Assembly: GCF_902497995.1 (NCBI RefSeq)
Contig: NZ_CABVII010000032.1
Coordinates: forward strand, 1-64,000
Origin: Pseudomonas fluorescens
GTDB taxonomy: Bacteria; Pseudomonadota; Gammaproteobacteria; Pseudomonadales; Pseudomonadaceae
DNA: 64,000 nt
Direction: 5' to 3'
The translations under genes and the position numbers were made by a program. How positions within the stretch are numbered: position 1 is the first letter of the stretch; every line of letters begins with the position of its first letter. Of the stretch, positions 9,483 to 18,085 are shown in pieces. The notes under the pieces were generated by a model that was not told the DNA's origin, ran no database searches, and saw nothing but the letters and a program-made list of their open reading frames with translations.

Positions 9483-10219
9483 AGCACGACTCCCGAAGTG
9501 GCACTGGTGGTCAGGCGCGCGAAGGCCGAACCGAGGTCGCCGCCGTGCTCCACGCTCAGGACATCGGCCTGCCCGCTGGCCACCAGCCGACCCTGGTGGA
9601 GAATCAGCAAGTCGTCGCTGGCTTGCACTTCATCCAGCAAGTGGGTGGTCCAGAGCACACTGATGTGCTGCTCGTGGCACAGGCTGCGAATGTGCTGGCT
9701 GAGCGCCAGGCGGCTGGCCGGGTCGAGGCCGGCGCTGGCCTCATCGAGCAGCAGCAGGCGCGGCTCATGCAGCAAGGCCCGGGCGATTTCCACCCGGCGC
9801 CGATGGCCGCCATTGAGTTCGCGCACCCGTTCGCGACGGCGTTCGGTCAGGGCCTGCCGGGCCAGTTCGGCATCGACTCGCAGGCCGGTCTGACGCCGCG
9901 ACATCCCATGCAACGCGGCGTGATAGCGCAAGTTCTGTTCGACGCTGAGGTCCAGGTCCAGGGTGCTTTGCTGAAACACCACGCCCAATTGCTTGAGCGC
10001 CGGGCGCGCTGCGTCGCGCAAGGAACAACCGCCAACCCGGATGTCGCCACGTTGCACATCATAGAGCCGGGTGAGCAGCGCAATCAGCGTCGATTTGCCC
10101 GCGCCGTTGGGTCCCAGCAACGCAGCGAAACGCCCGGGTGCCAGGTTGAAACTCACCTGGCGCAACGCCTCCCGCGCGCCGTAGGAAAAACTCAGGTCAC
10201 TGACTTCCAGGGCGCTCAT
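9479..10219 (-). CDS. ABC transporter ATP-binding protein, PQQ-alcohol system
   Basis: ATPase subunit of 246 residues: Walker A GPNGAGKST near residue 37, Q-loop in VVFQQSTLDLDLSVEQN, a degenerate signature LNGGHRRRVEIARAL, Walker B RLLLLDEASAGLDP and switch His in WTTHLLDEV. The start is placed at ATG 10219, which overlaps the stop of the beta-propeller gene in an ATGA arrangement; the seven extra upstream codons lie inside that gene and are unlikely. Followed by the permease with another 4-bp overlap, so this is a tightly coupled operon. Function: energises the companion ABC-2 permease; substrate unknown. Confidence 0.85.
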   Translation of the reverse strand: MSALEVSDLSFSYGAREALRQVSFNLAPGRFAALLGPNGAGKSTLIALLTRLYDVQRGDIRVGGCSLRDAARPALKQLGVVFQQSTLDLDLSVEQNLRYHAALHGMSRRQTGLRVDAELARQALTERRRERVRELNGGHRRRVEIARALLHEPRLLLLDEASAGLDPASRLALSQHIRSLCHEQHISVLWTTHLLDEVQASDDLLILHQGRLVASGQADVLSVEHGGDLGSAFARLTTSATSGVVL

Positions 10220-11190
10220 GGGGTCACCACCACGCCCCACGGATAACGGCCGACCTTGACCGACTTGACCACCTTGAGGCGGTCGACATCGATCACCGAC
10301 ACATCGCCGCTGACGCCGTTGGTGGCCAGCAACTGCTTCTGATCCGGGGTAAACGCCATCTGCCAGACCCGTCGACCGACCAGCAGGTAATCAAGAATCT
10401 CGAAGGTCCTGGCGTCGATCACCGCCACATGATTGGCCGGGCCGAGGGCGACGAAACCGTACTTGCCGTCGGCGCTGAGCTTGATGCCCACCGGCTGGAC
10501 TTTATCCGGGTGCACGCCCTTGATCTGGAAGGTCAGCGTCTTGAGGACCTGGCGGCTGGCGACGTCGAGAATGGTCACGGTACCGCCGATTTCCGCCGAG
10601 GCCCAGAGTTTGCTGCCGTCCGGGGTGAACTCGACGAAGCGCGGCCGCTGATCCACCAGGGTGCTGTCGGCCAGGGTCTGGGTGCCGGTATCGATCCAGT
10701 GCAGCATGTTGGTGGTTTCGCTGGTGTTCACCGCCCACTTGCCGTCGGGGCTGACGGCCATGCCTTCGGGTTCGACGCCGACGCTGATCTGGCTCAGCAC
10801 TCTGGAGGTTTCGGTGTCGATCACTGTCACCAGCGCGTCGTCTTCGTTGGAGACATACAGCCAGCGATTGTTCGGGTGCAGGGCGAATTGCTCGGGGTCC
10901 TTGCCGGACGGCAGTTCCTTGATGATCTTGCGCGTGGCGACGTCCATCACCTGGACCCGGTCCGAGTCGCTGGCACAGATGTACAGCAGCTTGTTGTCGT
11001 GGGACAGCAGCAAACCGCGCGGACGCTGGCCGACGGCCAGGGTGTCGGTGACTTGCAGGGTCTGCAGGTCGATCAGGCTCAGGCTGTTGTCTTTTTCGTT
11101 GGACACCCAGGCGGTAGTGGCGGCGGCGTGCCCGGCGGCGAGCAGCAGGGCCCAAGAAAACAGGGAACGGCAAAGCAGGGAGCGGCGCAT
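10216..11190 (-). CDS. PQQ-associated YVTN beta-propeller protein
   Basis: Secreted protein of 324 residues: signal peptide ending near GHAAA (about residue 24), then seven or so repeats of the YVTN type (for example WLYVSNEDDALVTVIDTE, KLWASAEIGGTVTILDVA, LLATNGVSGDVSVIDVD). It matches the beta-propeller family that travels with PQQ-dependent catabolism loci. It lies in a four-gene minus-strand operon: binding protein, this gene, ATPase, permease. Proposed role is periplasmic, perhaps substrate capture or assembly; no catalytic residues are evident. I see no Cys-X-X-Cys-His haem motif, so it is not a cytochrome. Confidence 0.82.
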   Translation of the reverse strand: MRRSLLCRSLFSWALLLAAGHAAATTAWVSNEKDNSLSLIDLQTLQVTDTLAVGQRPRGLLLSHDNKLLYICASDSDRVQVMDVATRKIIKELPSGKDPEQFALHPNNRWLYVSNEDDALVTVIDTETSRVLSQISVGVEPEGMAVSPDGKWAVNTSETTNMLHWIDTGTQTLADSTLVDQRPRFVEFTPDGSKLWASAEIGGTVTILDVASRQVLKTLTFQIKGVHPDKVQPVGIKLSADGKYGFVALGPANHVAVIDARTFEILDYLLVGRRVWQMAFTPDQKQLLATNGVSGDVSVIDVDRLKVVKSVKVGRYPWGVVVTP

Positions 11191-11220
11191 GGCAAGATTC
11201 CTGTTGTTGTGGTTATCGAT

Positions 11221-12405
11221 TCAGGGAAAGCGGCAGCTGACCTCGGGCTTGTCATAGCCGAGGCTGTCCATTTCGTTGAAGGGGTGCAGGAACCCGTCCT
11301 GGGGCGACGTGCTGACCAGCGCCCGGGGTTGCACGATGGGGATTGGCTGGCGCAATTGGCCGTTCCACGGGCGATAACTGAGCTTGCGACCCTTGAAGCC
11401 GTCCAGCGGCAACTGATCGCTGATCTCAAGCGTACGGATCGCCATCGGCTCGACCTGGCGCAGTTTGCTCACGGCGCTGGCAATGCTGCGCACGGCGATC
11501 CAGGCGGCGAAATCGCGATCGTTCATCCAGCGTCCGGCCAGGGCTTCGAAGCGTTTCTGCAACTGCGCGGCGCCGTAGGTTTCCACGGTCTTGTGCCAGC
11601 CCACCGGGGTCAGTCCCTGGGTGCCGGCGACCGGCCGTGGATACCAGGTCTGGTACGGCACGTATTCGCCAAAGTCGCCGCGTTCATCGGCCACCAGCAC
11701 CACATCGTATTCGGCAGTCTGGGTGAACAGCGGCATGTCGGCCTGGGCGCTGCGGCGCTGATCGTTATCGAAGCTCCAGGCTTTTTCCGCCACCAGTTTG
11801 AGGCCCAAGCGCTTGGCGGCTCGGCGCAGGGCGGCGGCATAGGCCTGGTCGTCCGCGGTCGGGCCCACGATCAGCAGCGCTCGCTGCCACTTGCGCACCA
11901 CCAGAAATTGCGCCAGCGCGTCGGCCAGCATCGCCCGGCTTGGCAGGCTGTGCAGCACGTTTGGCAGGCAGTCGGTGGTGCGCAAGCTGTCGTCAGGACT
12001 GCCGGCATTGAACAGCAGGCTGTCGGGCAGGGCGGCACTCAGTTGACGCAGGCTGACGGCGGGCGCGTTCACCACGAACAACCGCAGACCTTGCTCGTGC
12101 TGGGCTTTCGCCGCTTCGAGCAACGCCTCGGGGTTGTCGACATTGACGCTGATCAGGTTGTAACTGTGCTGGAGAAAACGTCCGGTGCTGTTGCTGTCGG
12201 TGATCGCCAGTTCCGCGCCCCGCAGCCCGGCGTCGACCGGCTCGGGAATGACGTTCGACAGCAGTGGACCGGGGTCGGGGCGATAGCCCAGGTAGCCGAT
12301 CTGTACCTGCAACGGCGCGTCCGCGGCCTGGCTTTGGGTGGCCAGCCCGGCAGCGCAGGCAATCGCCAGCAGGTAGATCAGGGCGTAAGGGGCAAGCTGG
12401 CGCAT
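11221..12405 (-). CDS. Periplasmic binding protein of PQQ-alcohol ABC system
   Basis: Type I periplasmic binding-fold protein of 394 residues with a signal peptide (MRQLAPYALIYLLAIACAAG... cleaved near SQAAD). It resembles the branched-chain-amino-acid-like receptors linked to PQQ alcohol dehydrogenase loci. AAAGGAG sits at ideal spacing before ATG 12405; the ORF extends 30 bp further but without a better site. First gene of the operon with the beta-propeller and ABC-2 transporter, whose permease is exporter-like, so a classical import role is doubtful. Its promoter faces a small ORF and exaB on the other strand, with a putative ErbR site at 12483-12497 between them. Confidence 0.82.
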   Translation of the reverse strand: MRQLAPYALIYLLAIACAAGLATQSQAADAPLQVQIGYLGYRPDPGPLLSNVIPEPVDAGLRGAELAITDSNSTGRFLQHSYNLISVNVDNPEALLEAAKAQHEQGLRLFVVNAPAVSLRQLSAALPDSLLFNAGSPDDSLRTTDCLPNVLHSLPSRAMLADALAQFLVVRKWQRALLIVGPTADDQAYAAALRRAAKRLGLKLVAEKAWSFDNDQRRSAQADMPLFTQTAEYDVVLVADERGDFGEYVPYQTWYPRPVAGTQGLTPVGWHKTVETYGAAQLQKRFEALAGRWMNDRDFAAWIAVRSIASAVSKLRQVEPMAIRTLEISDQLPLDGFKGRKLSYRPWNGQLRQPIPIVQPRALVSTSPQDGFLHPFNEMDSLGYDKPEVSCRFP

Positions 12406-12482
12406 GGGGCACTCCTTTACAGGTACCGCCAGCATAGGAACCCTTGGCCGGGGATGAAATATGCAGAAAGTACCAGTCAGCC

Positions 12483-12497
12483 AGTACCAAGGTAGTA
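12483..12497 (+). promoter_or_regulatory. Putative ErbR operator, site 2
   Basis: AGTACCAAGGTAGTA, imperfect dyad, 78 bp from the transport operon start and 65 bp from the small ORF start on the opposite strand. A half-site AGTACCAG lies at 12469-12476, so this intergenic region may bind two dimers. Confidence 0.6.
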
Positions 12498-12561
12498 ACT
12501 CGCCCCGGACGGCGCGGTTTTAGCATGGCAACAACGGCCATCACCCTGGAGGCGATCGATC

Positions 12562-12684
12562 ATGCGAGTTCTCAAAGCGCTGCTCCTGCCGTTGCTGCTG
12601 ATCCTTACCCTGATCGGTGTCGACAAGCTTCACGGCCCGCGCCCGGCGCCGTTGCTGGTGATGCCCGCGACACCGGGGCGCTAG
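12562..12684 (+). CDS. Small 40-residue membrane or secreted protein
   Basis: A 40-codon ORF beginning MRVLKALLLPLLLILTLIG: a basic start followed by a hydrophobic stretch at residues 5-19 and a short Pro/Arg-rich tail (HGPRPAPLLVMPATPGR). GGAGG lies 10 bp upstream of the ATG and a putative ErbR site 65 bp upstream. The reading frame is intact and sits where P. putida has a small gene before its calcium-type quinoprotein gene. Function unknown; a small membrane subunit or an uncleaved signal anchor is possible. It could be chance, but the combination of ribosome site, hydrophobic core and promoter position argues for a real gene. Confidence 0.55.
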   Translation: MRVLKALLLPLLLILTLIGVDKLHGPRPAPLLVMPATPGR

Positions 12685-12725
12685 GCGTGTCGGCTCTGTG
12701 GCCGATGGGCGTGCGCCACAAGCCC

Positions 12726-12740
12726 TACTACCAAGGTACT
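12726..12740 (+). promoter_or_regulatory. Putative ErbR operator, site 3
   Basis: TACTACCAAGGTACT, 105 bp upstream of the exaB ATG. In reverse complement it reads AGTACCTTGGTAGTA, close to sites 1 and 2. Confidence 0.6.
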
Positions 12741-12845
12741 GGGCGGCGGCCACCAAAGCAGCATGGGGCTGGCGCGACCCCTGTCCCAAGATGGGTGCCA
12801 TAGCCTCTTCAAAGAGGTTTTGCGTGCAATCTCGAGGGCATAACA

Positions 12846-13307
12846 ATGACAACAAAACGCAACGCCTTGCTCGTTGCCGGACTGCTGGCCGGTTTTATCA
12901 GTGCAGGTTCCGCTTGGTCCCACGGTAACGTGGTGCCCCAGGCCGTCGCAACCCAGGGCCTGACCCCGATCAAGGACGCCGGCGTGCAGGTCGATGCCGA
13001 CGGCTGGGCGGCGGTGAACCCGTACCGCACCACCCCGGAACACGACAAAGCGGTGGAAATCGGCTCTTCGGCCTACAACCAGAACTGCGCGGCCTGTCAT
13101 GGCCTGGAAGCCAAATCCGGCGGTATCGCCCCCGACCTGCGCATGCTCGATGTCGGCGAGGCCGGTGATGAATGGTTCGTCGAACGGGTCCGCCACGGTG
13201 CGGTGCGGGACGGTCGGGTGTACATGCCGAAGATGGCCGACTACCTGAGCCAGGAAGCCTTGTGGGCGGTGCGCACTTACCTGGACAGCGTTCACGTCGA
13301 GGAATGA
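12846..13307 (+). CDS. exaB: Cytochrome c550, electron acceptor of quinoprotein ADH
   Basis: Periplasmic c-type cytochrome, 153 residues: signal peptide to about residue 25 (AGSAWS), haem motif CAACH at 81-85 and methionine ligand in VYMPKM (127 or 130). ExaB/PedF takes electrons from the PQQ alcohol dehydrogenase and hands them toward the terminal oxidase. The following solute-binding gene starts 3 bp after its stop, and pedH lies 1.2 kb downstream. In P. aeruginosa exaB directly follows exaA; here the gene upstream is the small ORF, so the usual calcium-type dehydrogenase is absent from that position. A putative ErbR site lies 105 bp upstream. Confidence 0.92.
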   Translation: MTTKRNALLVAGLLAGFISAGSAWSHGNVVPQAVATQGLTPIKDAGVQVDADGWAAVNPYRTTPEHDKAVEIGSSAYNQNCAACHGLEAKSGGIAPDLRMLDVGEAGDEWFVERVRHGAVRDGRVYMPKMADYLSQEALWAVRTYLDSVHVEE

Positions 13308-13310
13308 CCC

Positions 13311-14186
13311 ATGCGCCTGCTCGCCGTGTTGATCAGCGCTGTGCTGCTGTGCTGCCAGGCGGCGCAGGCGCAGGTCCGTACTTATGACCAGATGATCGCC
13401 GCCGGGGAGCTGAAAGTGGCGGTCTACAAGGACTTCGCCCCCTACAGTTTTGAAGACGCCGGCCAGCCGCGAGGGGTCGACGTCGAACTCGCCCAGGCGC
13501 TGGCCAAGGCACTTGGCGTGCGTCTGACGTTGATGTGGGCACCTGCGGGCGAGAAGCTCGACGATGACCTGCGCGATTACATCTGGCGCGCCAGCCAGTT
13601 GCACGACCTGCAACTGGCCGACCTGATGATGCGCGTGCCCTATGACCAGGACTACGCGCGCAAGCGCAACGAACAGGGCGAACTGGAAAACGGCCATGTG
13701 GTGATGTTCGGGCCGTATCAGAACGAACAATGGCAAGTCGCCTATGACCGGCGGCGGCTGGACAAGGTGGGCAGTGTCGCGGTGTTCGAGCACCACCCGA
13801 TCGGCGTCGAAGTCGACAGCGTGCCCTCGTTCTACCTGACCTCGGTGTTCAACGGCATGCTCGCCGGCAAGACTCATCACTATCCCGGCGTGCCTCAGGC
13901 TTTCGCTGCCATGAAGGTCGGTGAAGTCGACGCGGTCATGGCCATGCGTGGCGAGATCGACTGGCAGGTTCACCAGGCAGCGGACCCGCAGGTGGTGCTG
14001 GCGGAAAACGCCTACCCGAACATGGGCAGGCAGCTCTGGGAGATCGGCATGGCCGTGCACGAAAGCAACCGTCAGTTGGCCTATGCCGTGGAAGAGGCGC
14101 TGGAAGCGTTGATTCGCGAGGGCTCGGTGAACGCCATTTATGCCCGGTACGGCCTGCGCTATGACGTGCCTGAGATGTATCGATAG
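13311..14186 (+). CDS. Quinoprotein-associated solute-binding protein
   Basis: Family 3 type extracellular solute-binding protein, 291 residues, signal peptide ending near AAQAQ (residue 20), then MIAAGELKVAVYKDFAPYSFEDAGQPRGVDVELAQALAKALG, the typical lobe I start. It matches the substrate-binding-like proteins encoded beside PQQ dehydrogenases in methylotrophs (XoxJ/MoxJ-like) and Pseudomonas. Those proteins are thought to help activate or assemble the dehydrogenase instead of importing solute. Spacing of 3 bp from exaB indicates co-transcription. No ABC permease partner of this class is nearby, which supports a non-transport role. The exact role is inferred. Confidence 0.85.
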   Translation: MRLLAVLISAVLLCCQAAQAQVRTYDQMIAAGELKVAVYKDFAPYSFEDAGQPRGVDVELAQALAKALGVRLTLMWAPAGEKLDDDLRDYIWRASQLHDLQLADLMMRVPYDQDYARKRNEQGELENGHVVMFGPYQNEQWQVAYDRRRLDKVGSVAVFEHHPIGVEVDSVPSFYLTSVFNGMLAGKTHHYPGVPQAFAAMKVGEVDAVMAMRGEIDWQVHQAADPQVVLAENAYPNMGRQLWEIGMAVHESNRQLAYAVEEALEALIREGSVNAIYARYGLRYDVPEMYR

Positions 14187-14234
14187 GGAGCCACACAAAT
14201 GACGCGTGCCGATTCCACCCCAAACAAATGACCA

Positions 14235-14348
14235 ACACAGATCCAATGTGGGAGCGGGCTTGCTCGCGAAGGCGGTGTGTCAGGCAACATCAATGGTGAC
14301 TGTGAGGGCCTCTTCGCGAGCAAGCCCGCTCCCACATTGGATCTGTGT
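14235..14348. repeat. REP doublet, class A
   Basis: Inverted class A units with extended symmetry (ACACAGATCCAATGTG / CACATTGGATCTGTGT) between the binding-protein gene and the pedH promoter. It separates two transcription units and fills most of the 319-bp gap, with operator site 4 occupying part of the remainder. Confidence 0.85.
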
Positions 14349-14385
14349 CTGGCACAAAATTTGGTGTCCATTCCCTCCGACCCGG

Positions 14386-14397
14386 TACTAAGGAACT
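14386..14397 (+). promoter_or_regulatory. Putative ErbR operator, site 4
   Basis: TACTAAGGAACT, matching site 3 (TACCAAGGTACT) at 10 of 12 positions and lying 108 bp upstream of the pedH ATG, almost the same distance as site 3 from exaB (105 bp). Confidence 0.5.
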
Positions 14398-14505
14398 AGC
14401 AATCTCAGCACTGCGGGCAATTGTTGCCAGGGCGGAGGCGCCCAAGAATCTGCACCAGACCGGGAAATTTTCCCGGGTATAACAAAAACCGCAGAGGCAG
14501 CCGTC

Positions 14506-16281
14506 ATGACCCAACCCGCACGTCGCCAACCTTTCGTCTTGAGCCTGTTGCTCAGTGCCATGCTGTTGTCCGGCAGCGCCCTGGCCGGCGTCACCGACCA
14601 GGACATTCTCCAGGACCCCAAAAACCCGGAGCAGATCGTCACCAACGGTCTGGGCGTACAGGGGCAGCGCTACAGCCCGCTCGACACCCTCAACGTCAAT
14701 AACGTGAAGGACTTGCGGCCGGTATGGGCGTTCTCCTTCGGTGGGGAAAAACAACGCGGCCAGCAAGCACAGCCGATGATCAAGGACGGCGTGATGTACA
14801 TGACCGGCTCCTACTCGCGGGTGTTCGCGGTGGATGCGCGGACCGGCAAGAAACTCTGGCAATACGATGCGCGCCTGCCCGATGACATCCGTCCGTGCTG
14901 CGACGTGATCAACCGCGGTGTCGCGCTGTACGGCGACCTGGTGATCTTCGGCACCCTCGACGCCAAGCTCGTGGCCTTGAACAAGGACACTGGCAAAGTC
15001 GTCTGGAGCAAGAAAGTCGCCGACCACAAGGAAGGCTATTCGATCAGCGCCGCGCCGCTGGTGATCAACGGCAAACTGATTACCGGCGTGGCCGGTGGCG
15101 AGTTCGGGGTGGTCGGCAAGATCGAAGCCTATGACCCGAAAAACGGCAATCTGTTGTGGAGCCGCCCCACCGTCGAAGGTCATATGGGCTACGTCTACAA
15201 GGACGGCAAAGCCGTGGAAAACGGCATCTCCGGCGGTGAAGCGGGCAAGACCTGGCCCGGCGATCTGTGGAAAACCGGTGGCGCAGCGCCCTGGCTTGGC
15301 GGTTACTACGACCCTGAAACCAATCTGCTGCTGTTCGGCACCGGCAACCCGGCCCCGTGGAACTCGCACCTGCGTCCTGGCGACAACCTCTACTCGTCGT
15401 CGCGCCTGGCGCTCAACCCGGACGACGGCACCATCAAGTGGCACTTCCAGAGCACGCCCCACGACGGCTGGGACTATGACGGCGTCAACGAACTGGTCTC
15501 GTTCAACTACAGCGAAGGCGGCAAAGAGATAAAAGCTGCCGCCACTGCCGACCGTAACGGGTTCTTCTACGTGCTGGACCGCACCAACGGCAAATTCATC
15601 CGCGGCTTCCCGTTCGTGGACAAGATCACCTGGGCTAGCGGTCTGGATAAAGAGGGCCGGCCGATCTACAACGAAGCCAGCCGCCCAGGGGCACCGGGCA
15701 GCGAAGCCAAAGGCAGTTCGGTGTTCGTCGCCCCGGCGTTCCTCGGCGCGAAAAACTGGATGCCGATGGCCTACAACAAGGACACCGGGCTGTTCTACGT
15801 GCCGTCCAACGAGTGGGGCATGGACATCTGGAACGAAGGCATCGCCTACAAGAAAGGCGCGGCGTTCCTCGGTGCCGGGTTCACCATCAAGCCGTTGAAT
15901 GAAGACTACATCGGTGTGCTGCGGGCCATTGACCCGAAAACCGGCAAGGAGGTCTGGCGGCACAAGAACTTCGCGCCGCTGTGGGGCGGGGTGCTGACCA
16001 CCAAGGGCAACCTGGTGTTCACCGGCACGCCGGAAGGCTTCCTGCAGGCGTTCAATGCCAGGACCGGTGAAAAAGTCTGGGAATTCCAGACCGGTTCCGG
16101 CGTGCTCGGCTCCCCCGTAACCTGGGAAATGGACGGTGAACAATACGTCTCGGTGCTCTCCGGCTGGGGCGGTGCGGTACCGCTATGGGGTGGCGAGGTG
16201 GCCAAGCGGATCAAGGATTTCAACCAGGGCGGGATGCTCTGGACCTTCAAGTTGCCCAAAGACCTCGTGGCCAAGCACTGA
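14506..16281 (+). CDS. pedH: Lanthanide-type PQQ alcohol dehydrogenase PedH
   Basis: Periplasmic quinoprotein, 591 residues, signal peptide ending GSALA at about 27, then eight beta-propeller blades. Visible features: the vicinal disulfide Cys131-Cys132 (RPCC), the W-motif segments, GTGNPAPW (metal-ligand Asn) and GWDYDG, where catalytic Asp323 is followed by Asp325. The second Asp two residues on marks rare-earth-dependent enzymes (XoxF, PedH); calcium enzymes such as PedE/ExaA carry a small residue there. It oxidises primary alcohols and aldehydes and reduces cytochrome c550. It follows a REP doublet and its own putative ErbR site. No calcium-type paralogue is present in the window, so this is the only quinoprotein dehydrogenase seen. 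Confidence 0.9.
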   Translation: MTQPARRQPFVLSLLLSAMLLSGSALAGVTDQDILQDPKNPEQIVTNGLGVQGQRYSPLDTLNVNNVKDLRPVWAFSFGGEKQRGQQAQPMIKDGVMYMTGSYSRVFAVDARTGKKLWQYDARLPDDIRPCCDVINRGVALYGDLVIFGTLDAKLVALNKDTGKVVWSKKVADHKEGYSISAAPLVINGKLITGVAGGEFGVVGKIEAYDPKNGNLLWSRPTVEGHMGYVYKDGKAVENGISGGEAGKTWPGDLWKTGGAAPWLGGYYDPETNLLLFGTGNPAPWNSHLRPGDNLYSSSRLALNPDDGTIKWHFQSTPHDGWDYDGVNELVSFNYSEGGKEIKAAATADRNGFFYVLDRTNGKFIRGFPFVDKITWASGLDKEGRPIYNEASRPGAPGSEAKGSSVFVAPAFLGAKNWMPMAYNKDTGLFYVPSNEWGMDIWNEGIAYKKGAAFLGAGFTIKPLNEDYIGVLRAIDPKTGKEVWRHKNFAPLWGGVLTTKGNLVFTGTPEGFLQAFNARTGEKVWEFQTGSGVLGSPVTWEMDGEQYVSVLSGWGGAVPLWGGEVAKRIKDFNQGGMLWTFKLPKDLVAKH

Positions 16282-16300
16282 TCCCAATTTCACCGCTTAA

Positions 16301-16400
16301 CCCCTCTGTGGGAGCGGGCTTGCTCGCGAAAGCGGTACGTCAGTCATATCAATGTTGGATGTGCCGCCGCCTTCGCGAGCAAGCCCGCTCCCACAGGGGG
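16301..16400. repeat. REP doublet, class A
   Basis: Inverted class A units just after the pedH stop codon, flanked by CCCCTCTGTG / CACAGGGGG. It may stabilise the pedH transcript or end it before exaC. Confidence 0.85.
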
Positions 16401-16548
16401 ACATTTGCCACATGAAGATTTGGGCAAACCTACGACCAAATAACGAGAATCCCCCTGCCAACGGCGCATTCGTCTGGCACGCGGGGCTCTCTACTATCGC
16501 TCAATCGCCTGTTTGCCCAACAGGCATCGACCCAGACAGAGGCCCACC

Positions 16549-18069
16549 ATGATCTACGCACAACCCGGAACACCAGGCGCCGTCGTGACGTTCAAGGCGC
16601 GCTACGGCAACTTCATCGGCGGCGAATTCGTTCCGCCGGTCAACGGTGAGTACTTCACCAACTCCTCACCGGTCACCGGAGAAGTGATCGCCGAATTCCC
16701 GCGCTCCAGTGCCGCCGATATCGACAAAGCCCTCGACGCCGCCCATGCTGCCGCTGACGCATGGGGCAAGACCTCGGCCCAGGACCGCTCGCGGGTGCTG
16801 CTGAAAATCGCCGACCGCATCGAAGAGCATCTGGAAATCCTCGCCGTCACCGAAACCTGGGACAACGGCAAGGCCGTGCGCGAAACCCTGAACGCCGATG
16901 TACCCCTGGCCGCCGACCATTTCCGCTACTTCGCCGGCTGCATCCGCGCCCAGGAAGGCGGCGCCGCCGAGATCAACGAGCTGACCACCGCCTATCACTT
17001 CCACGAGCCCCTGGGCGTGGTCGGGCAGATCATCCCGTGGAACTTCCCGCTGCTGATGGCCGCCTGGAAGCTGGCGCCGGCCCTGGCCGCCGGCAACTGC
17101 GTGGTGCTCAAGCCCGCCGAGCAGACGCCGCTGTCGATCATGGTCTTCGCCGAGCTGATCGCCGACCTGCTGCCGGCCGGCGTGCTGAACATCGTCCAGG
17201 GTTTCGGACGCGAAGCCGGTGAGGCGCTGGCCACCAGCAAGCGCATCGCCAAGATTGCCTTCACCGGCTCGACCCCGATCGGTGCGCACATCATGAAATG
17301 CGCCGCCGAGAACATCATTCCCAGTACCGTGGAGCTGGGGGGCAAGTCGCCGAACATCTTCTTCGAAGACATCATGAACGCCGAGCCGCAGTTCATCGAG
17401 AAGGCCGCCGAAGGTTTGGTGCTGGCGTTCTTCAACCAGGGCGAAGTCTGCACCTGTCCATCGCGAGCGCTGGTGCAGGAGTCGATCTACGACGACTTCA
17501 TGAAAGTGGTGATGAAGAAGATCGTCAAGATCAAGCGCGGCAACCCGTTGGACACCGAGACCATGGTCGGCGCCCAGGCGTCCGAGCAGCAGTACGACAA
17601 GATCCTCTCCTACCTGAAAATCGCCCAGGAGGAGGGTGCCGAGCTGCTTGCCGGCGGCGCGGCCGAGCGTCTTGAGGGCGACTTGTCGACCGGTTATTAC
17701 ATCCAGCCGACGCTGCTCAAGGGCCACAACAAGATGCGCGTGTTCCAGGAAGAAATCTTCGGCCCGGTGGTGGGTATCACGACCTTCAAGGACGAAGCCG
17801 AAGCCCTGGCCATTGCCAACGACAGCGAGTTCGGCCTCGGTGCGGGCCTGTGGACCCGCGACATCAACCGCGCCTACCGCATGGGCCGGGCGATCAAGGC
17901 CGGGCGAGTGTGGACCAACTGCTACCACCTGTACCCGGCGCACGCGGCGTTCGGTGGCTACAAGAAGTCCGGGGTCGGCCGTGAAAACCACAAGATGATG
18001 CTCGACCATTATCAGCAGACCAAAAACCTGTTGGTGAGCTACGACATCAATCCGCTGGGGTTCTTCTGA
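16549..18069 (+). CDS. exaC: NAD-dependent acetaldehyde dehydrogenase
   Basis: Aldehyde dehydrogenase of 506 residues, ExaC/PedI type. Catalytic Glu at about 262 in VELGGKSPN and catalytic Cys at about 301 in NQGEVCTCPSR; cofactor-site PWNFPLLMAAWKLAPALAAGN near 163. The ATG at 16549 has GAGG at good spacing; the frame continues 36 bp upstream without a ribosome site. It oxidises the aldehyde that PedH makes in the periplasm after uptake to the cytosol, giving an acid that enters central metabolism. Gene order pedH-exaC-pqq matches P. aeruginosa and P. putida. I see no convincing ErbR-like site in its 267-bp upstream gap. Confidence 0.92.
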   Translation: MIYAQPGTPGAVVTFKARYGNFIGGEFVPPVNGEYFTNSSPVTGEVIAEFPRSSAADIDKALDAAHAAADAWGKTSAQDRSRVLLKIADRIEEHLEILAVTETWDNGKAVRETLNADVPLAADHFRYFAGCIRAQEGGAAEINELTTAYHFHEPLGVVGQIIPWNFPLLMAAWKLAPALAAGNCVVLKPAEQTPLSIMVFAELIADLLPAGVLNIVQGFGREAGEALATSKRIAKIAFTGSTPIGAHIMKCAAENIIPSTVELGGKSPNIFFEDIMNAEPQFIEKAAEGLVLAFFNQGEVCTCPSRALVQESIYDDFMKVVMKKIVKIKRGNPLDTETMVGAQASEQQYDKILSYLKIAQEEGAELLAGGAAERLEGDLSTGYYIQPTLLKGHNKMRVFQEEIFGPVVGITTFKDEAEALAIANDSEFGLGAGLWTRDINRAYRMGRAIKAGRVWTNCYHLYPAHAAFGGYKKSGVGRENHKMMLDHYQQTKNLLVSYDINPLGFF

Positions 18070-18085
18070 TTCGACACAAATCCGA

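Noticed and set aside
10429..12495. 688-residue plus-strand open frame
   Set aside because: Antisense to the beta-propeller and binding-protein genes; product is Gln/Gly/His-rich without domains.
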